Part shown: positions 59,949 through 64,000 of the stretch, piece after piece
Layout: every line of letters begins with the position of its first letter
Numbering within the stretch: position 1 is the first letter of the stretch
NCBI GenBank assembly: GCA_023429135.1
Contig: JAEYWD010000067.1
Span: forward strand, 1 to 64,000
Direction: 5' to 3'
DNA length: 64,000 bases
Origin: Bacteroidota bacterium
Lineage (GTDB): Bacteria; Bacteroidota; Bacteroidia; Bacteroidales; JAAUTT01
Translations under genes and position numbers: made by a program
Notes under the pieces: generated by a model
Database searches by the model: none
Told to the model about the DNA's origin: nothing
What the model saw: the letters and a program-made list of their open reading frames with translations, nothing else

Positions 59949-60292
59949 TTTTTCTTTCTACAAAAAAAGAACAAATAAATTTGTTCTTTTGTCCTATCCT
60001 TATTGATATTTACACATATTTATTATATTTGAAACAGGTGAATGGTGTCGAAAAACTGGTGCATGAAAACTCTTTTTGTTTTGAATGATTAAAAATAAGC
60101 GGAATACCCATATTTTATTTGGGTTTTAACATAATTTAAATTGCTTATTCCAGTTTTAGAATCAAAATAATTTTACGACCAGAACAAAACCAGAATTTGG
60201 CTTTATTATTGACCGTAAATTGAAACCTGAGAGTGTTTTTTAGAGTAAAACCTTTCGGTTAGGAGAGGGGTTTGAATTTTGAAGTATGGAAT
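59949..60292. other. Divergent intergenic region, 344 bp, no gene
   Basis: AT-rich. A promoter candidate ATTG-N18-TATATTTG at 60002-60031 faces the GH3-hydrolase gene but leaves a leader of about 255 nt. A GGAGAGGGG precedes a TTG at 60272 that is in frame with the next gene, but the ATG at 60293 begins the signal peptide. Confidence 0.5.
60024..60031 (+). promoter_or_regulatory. Putative -7 element of GH3-hydrolase gene
   Basis: TATATTTG matches TAnnTTTG, with ATTG at 60002-60005 spaced 18 bp upstream as a -33 candidate. Confidence 0.45.
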
Positions 60293-63200
60293 ATGACATT
60301 ACTGCGTTTATTTTTTATTATATTTTTTCTGTTTATTGGTTATAATCTTTTTAGCGAAAATCCCGAAAAGCTAAACAGTACCAAGTCTCCGGTTTCTCCC
60401 TATGTTGTTGAGAAAACTCCATGGGCCGATTCTGTATTTAACAGTTTGACTCTGGATGAGCGAATTGCCCAGCTTTTTATGGTTGCTGCTTTTTCGAATA
60501 AAGACAGTAAACACGAAGAAGAAATTGCCAGTCTTGTTTCACGGTACAATATCGGTGGTTTGATATTCTTTCAGGGGTCGCCTGTTCGTCAGGCCCGGAT
60601 GACTAATTTGTACCAGTTGAAAGCTAAAACTCCGCTTGTAATCGGTATGGATGCTGAATGGGGTTTGGGCATGCGTCTGGATTCAACCATAGATTATCCA
60701 CGTCAGATGATGTTGGGCGCGCTTCAGGATCCGGACCTCATTTATGAGATGGGACAGGATATTGCCTATCAGATGAAACGAATGGGAATGCATATCAACT
60801 TCGCTCCCGTAGTCGACGTTAATAATAATCCTGAAAATCCTGTAATCAGTAATCGTTCATTCGGCGAAAATCCCCAGTTGGTTTCTTCTTATTCCATGGC
60901 CTATATGCTGGGATTGCAGAATGGGCGTATAATGGCTGTAGCAAAGCACTTTCCCGGACATGGTGATACAGATACCGATTCCCATTTTGGATTACCGGTA
61001 ATCAAACAGGATTATAAAAGACTCGATTCCGTTGAGTTATCTCCCTTCAAACATCTAATTTCTGGCAATCTGGGAGGAATAATGATTGCACATCTTAATA
61101 TTCCCAGCCTTGATTCTATTTCTGATATACCCTCTACCTTGTCCAAGAAGGTAGTAACATCGTTGTTACGCGATTCGCTTAGGTTTGAAGGTTTGGTTTT
61201 TACCGATGCACTTAATATGCGCGGAGTTTCTAAGTCGTGCCCGGCAGGAGAATTGGAAGTACGAGCCTTGGAGGCGGGTAACGATGTTCTTGTGATGTCT
61301 GACGATATTCCCCTGGCAATTACTAAAATTAAACAAGCCATCGCATCGGGGAGGTTATCGGAGCAACAGATTAATGAATCGTGCCGTAAAATTTTAATTC
61401 TCAAGGAATGGGCCGAACTTCCTGAAAAAAAGTTTGTTGATGCAAATAATCTGGTAACGGACCTAAACTCGTTTCAATCGCAGCTTATTAACCGTCGTTT
61501 GGTTGAAAATGCCATTACAGTGGTTAAAAATAACAACGCAATCATTCCTGTTAAAAACTTGAGCGACTCGAAAATAGCAGTTGTTTGCATCGGCGAAGAA
61601 AAGGAAAACAAATTCACTGAAACCCTGGATTTGTATGCGGATTGTGATCATTTTTTCCTTCCTAAAAAAAGTGTTCAGGCTGATGTGGATAAATTATTGG
61701 CTAGTTTGAAACAATATAACCTGGCCATTGTGGCAGTGATGAATACAAATTACAGTCCGGCCAGAAATTATGGTGTTTCCACTAGTGCAATGGACTTTTT
61801 GGATAAGGTATCGAAACAGGAAAAGGCAATCCTGAACGTTTTTGCTCCTCCATATTTTTTGAAACGGGTAAACGAATTGCAAAACTTTAAATCTGTTATT
61901 GTTTCGTACGAGGATAATAAACTTACCCAGGAATATTCTGCTCAACTTATTTTTGGAGGTATCAGTGCCAAGGGTATTTTACCTGTTACAGCCAGCAACG
62001 ATTATCCTATCGGGAAAGGTGTTTCAACAGAAGCTGCTATTAGGTTTAAATATACAATACCTGAGGATATAAGGGTTAGTTCCGACAGTTTACAAGCAAT
62101 TGACAGTATTGTCACCGATGCGATAAAAAAAAAGGCCTTACCTGGCTGTCAGATCCTGGCATCGAAAAATGGAGTAGTTTTTTACCATAAAGCATTTGGC
62201 TATCATACATATGATAGTACCCAAAAAGTACTTTTAACTGATATTTACGATATTGCTTCGGTTACCAAAGTAGCCGCCACCACTGCTGCCGTAATGAAAC
62301 TTTATGAAACCGGAGTTTTAAAGCTCACCAAACCTGTATCCGATTATCTGCCCGAATTAAAGAAGACAAATAAGCACGATATCATTTTATTAGATCTTTT
62401 AACACATCAGTCCCGACTTCAGGCAGGTATTCCGTTTTATCTGAATCTTCTCCAGCCTGTTACAAATGGGAAAAGGAATGGTTTAAAAGAATTTACCACC
62501 ACGTTAGATATTAAGCGAGGCTATGAATATATGCTTAATAATAAAAGAAGCTATAAGCCCGGGTATTTCTCAGCTACAGCTAATTTTAATAATGGGAGCC
62601 AGGTTGCCGATAGCCTTTTTGTGCTAACAAGTTATGAGGATACTATTTTTACACGTATTGGGAATTCAAGTCTATTATCGAAAAAAGAATATAAATACAG
62701 CGACCTGGGATTTATTTTGCTTTATGATGTAATCAACAGTGTTAGCGAAATGCCTTTTCAGGACTATTTAAATCAGAGATTTTATTTCCACCTGGGAGCT
62801 TCTACTTTGGGCTTTACGCCTTTAACGCGCTTTGATAAATCCAGAATTATTCCAACCGAACTGGATTTAACCTTCCGACAGCAACTGGTTCACGGTTACG
62901 TGCACGATCCGGCGGCTGCTCTTATGGGAGGAATAAGTGGTAATGCCGGACTTTTTTCGAACGCTAACGATCTGGCAAAAATGTTTCAGATGCTTTTGAA
63001 CGGAGGAGTCTATGGAGGAGAAAAGCTGCTGGAACCGGGCACCATCAATTATTTTAATTCCACACCATTTATTGCTGCAGGAAATCGCAGGGGATTAGGA
63101 TTCGACAAACCGGAGATGAATCCTCTCAAAATAGGACCTACTTGTTATTGTGTTTCGGCGAAAAGTTTCGGCCATTCGGGATTTACCGGAACTTTTGCAT

Positions 63201-63376
63201 GGGCTGATCCTGAAACCGGTCTGCTATACATTTTCCTGTCGAACAGGGTTTATCCCACTTCTGATAATAACAAACTGACGGAATTGAGTGTACGGAGCAA
63301 AATATTGCAGGTACTTGCCAATAGCATTAAAACTGATCCGGTACTTTCGACTGAAAATTCGGCCAGTATAATGTAA
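60293..63376 (+). CDS. GH3 beta-N-acetylglucosaminidase-like domain fused to a serine hydrolase (beta-lactamase fold)
   Basis: About 1027 residues from the ATG at 60293 (the frame is also open to a TTG at 60272). Signal peptide, then a GH3 domain (about 30-370) with V-A-K-H-F-P-G-H-G-D-T-D-T and the nucleophile D305 in F-T-D-A-L-N-M-R-G-V. A GH3 C-terminal-type domain (to about 590) is followed by a class C beta-lactamase-like serine hydrolase (about 600-1020): S656-V-T-K659, Y802-S-D in place of the usual Y-x-N, and H-S-G-F-T-G about 960. The NagZ-type H-F-P-G-H-G-D motif points to N-acetylglucosaminides. A cell-wall-related role is an inference. Confidence 0.92.
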   Translation: MTLLRLFFIIFFLFIGYNLFSENPEKLNSTKSPVSPYVVEKTPWADSVFNSLTLDERIAQLFMVAAFSNKDSKHEEEIASLVSRYNIGGLIFFQGSPVRQARMTNLYQLKAKTPLVIGMDAEWGLGMRLDSTIDYPRQMMLGALQDPDLIYEMGQDIAYQMKRMGMHINFAPVVDVNNNPENPVISNRSFGENPQLVSSYSMAYMLGLQNGRIMAVAKHFPGHGDTDTDSHFGLPVIKQDYKRLDSVELSPFKHLISGNLGGIMIAHLNIPSLDSISDIPSTLSKKVVTSLLRDSLRFEGLVFTDALNMRGVSKSCPAGELEVRALEAGNDVLVMSDDIPLAITKIKQAIASGRLSEQQINESCRKILILKEWAELPEKKFVDANNLVTDLNSFQSQLINRRLVENAITVVKNNNAIIPVKNLSDSKIAVVCIGEEKENKFTETLDLYADCDHFFLPKKSVQADVDKLLASLKQYNLAIVAVMNTNYSPARNYGVSTSAMDFLDKVSKQEKAILNVFAPPYFLKRVNELQNFKSVIVSYEDNKLTQEYSAQLIFGGISAKGILPVTASNDYPIGKGVSTEAAIRFKYTIPEDIRVSSDSLQAIDSIVTDAIKKKALPGCQILASKNGVVFYHKAFGYHTYDSTQKVLLTDIYDIASVTKVAATTAAVMKLYETGVLKLTKPVSDYLPELKKTNKHDIILLDLLTHQSRLQAGIPFYLNLLQPVTNGKRNGLKEFTTTLDIKRGYEYMLNNKRSYKPGYFSATANFNNGSQVADSLFVLTSYEDTIFTRIGNSSLLSKKEYKYSDLGFILLYDVINSVSEMPFQDYLNQRFYFHLGASTLGFTPLTRFDKSRIIPTELDLTFRQQLVHGYVHDPAAALMGGISGNAGLFSNANDLAKMFQMLLNGGVYGGEKLLEPGTINYFNSTPFIAAGNRRGLGFDKPEMNPLKIGPTCYCVSAKSFGHSGFTGTFAWADPETGLLYIFLSNRVYPTSDNNKLTELSVRSKILQVLANSIKTDPVLSTENSASIM

Positions 63377-63378
63377 TA

Positions 63379-63408
63379 AAAAGCCCGGCGCTGATGCAAC
63401 CGGGCTTA
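63379..63408 (-). terminator. Terminator between GH3-hydrolase and sugar isomerase genes
   Basis: AAGCCCGG / CCGGGCTT arms; on the minus strand the stem is followed by TTTTATT. It lies between convergent genes. Confidence 0.75.
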
Positions 63409-63423
63409 GTAACTGACTAAAAC

Positions 63424-64000
63424 TTATTTCTTTTCGAAGGCCGAGTCGAAGGCTACCTGAGAAGGTTTAAAATCGATGTTTTTTACAAAATCGCATGCTT
63501 CAGCAGCGCCATGTTCGCGATCCATACCGGAATCCTCCCATTCAACTGAGAGTGGCCCGTTGTAGCCAATGTGGTTGAGTGCACGGATTATTTCTTCGAA
63601 ATTAATACAACCACGGCCAAGGCTCCTGAAATTCCAGTAACGGTGGGGATTTCCAAAAGGAACATGTCCGCCGAATACACCAACTGTCCCTGGTGTTTCG
63701 CGCCAATGAACATCTTTCATATGAACATGGAATATCCTGTCACTGAATTTATAGAGAAATTCCACATAATCCACACCCTGATATCCAAGATGGCTGGGGT
63801 CGTAATTGAATCCAAATGCCGGATGATAATCCAAGGCTTTTAAGGCTCTTTCGGCCGAGGCAATGTCGAACGCAATTTCGGTAGGATGCACTTCCAGGGC
63901 AAACTTTATTCCTAGTTTTTGAAATTCGTTCAGAATAGGTCTCCAGGTGTTGGCAAAATCAGCAAAGCCTTTATCTATCATTTCGTCGGGAGTGGGAGGG
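63424..64000 (-). CDS. Sugar phosphate isomerase/epimerase, 5' end beyond the window
   Basis: The visible part is 185 residues from an internal Met, but the frame stays open to the window edge, so the true start lies outside. TIM-barrel xylose-isomerase-like signatures: A-L-E-V-H-P-T-E-I, N-Y-D-P-S-H-L-G-Y, H-V-H-M-K-D-V-H and G-P-L-S-V-E-W-E-D (metal ligands E, D/H, H and E). Probably cytosolic sugar interconversion. Substrate unknown. Confidence 0.9.
   Translation of the reverse strand, partial: PPTPDEMIDKGFADFANTWRPILNEFQKLGIKFALEVHPTEIAFDIASAERALKALDYHPAFGFNYDPSHLGYQGVDYVEFLYKFSDRIFHVHMKDVHWRETPGTVGVFGGHVPFGNPHRYWNFRSLGRGCINFEEIIRALNHIGYNGPLSVEWEDSGMDREHGAAEACDFVKNIDFKPSQVAFDSAFEKK

Noticed and set aside
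1..64000. tRNA, rRNA, IS elements, phage genes
   Set aside because: No cloverleaf-like tRNA, rRNA stretch, transposase or phage structural gene was seen in either strand; a covariance-model search would be decisive for small RNAs.

Overview
The window looks like chromosomal DNA of a Bacteroidota member, most likely a Bacteroidia/Marinilabiliales-type free-living or anaerobic polysaccharide degrader. The evidence is the gene content: a SusC/SusD pair with its own sigma/FecR couple, a long Bacteroidetes-type sensor kinase with a periplasmic propeller, DUF4252 proteins, an HU-like protein and many lipoproteins. Thirteen sites match the Bacteroidetes -7 element TAnnTTTG, and most genes lack a Shine-Dalgarno sequence. 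The DNA is AT-rich. I see no rRNA, tRNA, CRISPR array, insertion sequence or phage gene, so this reads as ordinary chromosome with small accessory modules (three toxin-antitoxin-like pairs).

Layout. 0-7 kb: PLP homeostasis protein, a hypothetical, an AmgK-like kinase fused to a RapZ C-terminal domain, an iron alcohol dehydrogenase, a secreted C69 dipeptidase and ribosomal protein L19. 7-17 kb: a large AsmA-like protein with a coiled-coil tail, a PAP2/GNAT pair, an SH3 lipoprotein, a DUF433/DUF5615 module, two thioredoxin-fold genes, and an HU-like protein preceded by a 22-bp tandem array. 17-23 kb: a propeller histidine kinase without receiver or AraC output, then an ECF sigma and putative anti-sigma flanked by two DUF4252 paralogues. 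23-29 kb: a VapC-type module, a membrane metallophosphoesterase, a PorT-like barrel, free-Met-(R)-sulfoxide reductase, a DUF6922/AbiEii pair and release factor 3.

29-40 kb (minus strand) is a polysaccharide-utilisation locus: ECF sigma, FecR, STN-type SusC, SusD and a GH2 beta-galactosidase-like enzyme with a LamG domain inserted in its catalytic barrel. The likely logic is glycan sensing at SusC/STN, release of the sigma factor by FecR, and induction of import and cleavage. 40-47 kb: lipoprotein DPP III, MsrB, a secreted C1 peptidase, and N-carbamoylputrescine amidase plus agmatine deiminase (agmatine to putrescine). 47-53 kb: a beta-barrel, DUF2264, an RRM protein, DUF4197, an aldo-keto reductase/GroES-like/SDR operon and a GH88 lipoprotein. 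53-57 kb: a three-gene NEW3/ABC-transporter operon whose first gene is split by a one-base frame change at a perfect U-UUU-UUC slippery heptamer. Its three genes, unusually for this window, all carry strong Shine-Dalgarno sites. 57-64 kb: DUF305 lipoprotein, hypothetical lipoprotein, creatininase-family protein, a GH3-serine hydrolase fusion and the 3' part of a sugar phosphate isomerase/epimerase cut by the window end.

Non-coding structure is notable. There are three copies of a perfect 33-35-nt palindrome acting as terminators, a dispersed imperfect inverted-repeat family (GTCCA-Y-AG type, five places), two 21-22-bp tandem arrays, a 110-bp nested inverted repeat, and small GC-rich repeats in spacers. 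Promoter and terminator calls are pattern matches only. Protein families were recognised by reading motifs, not by database search.
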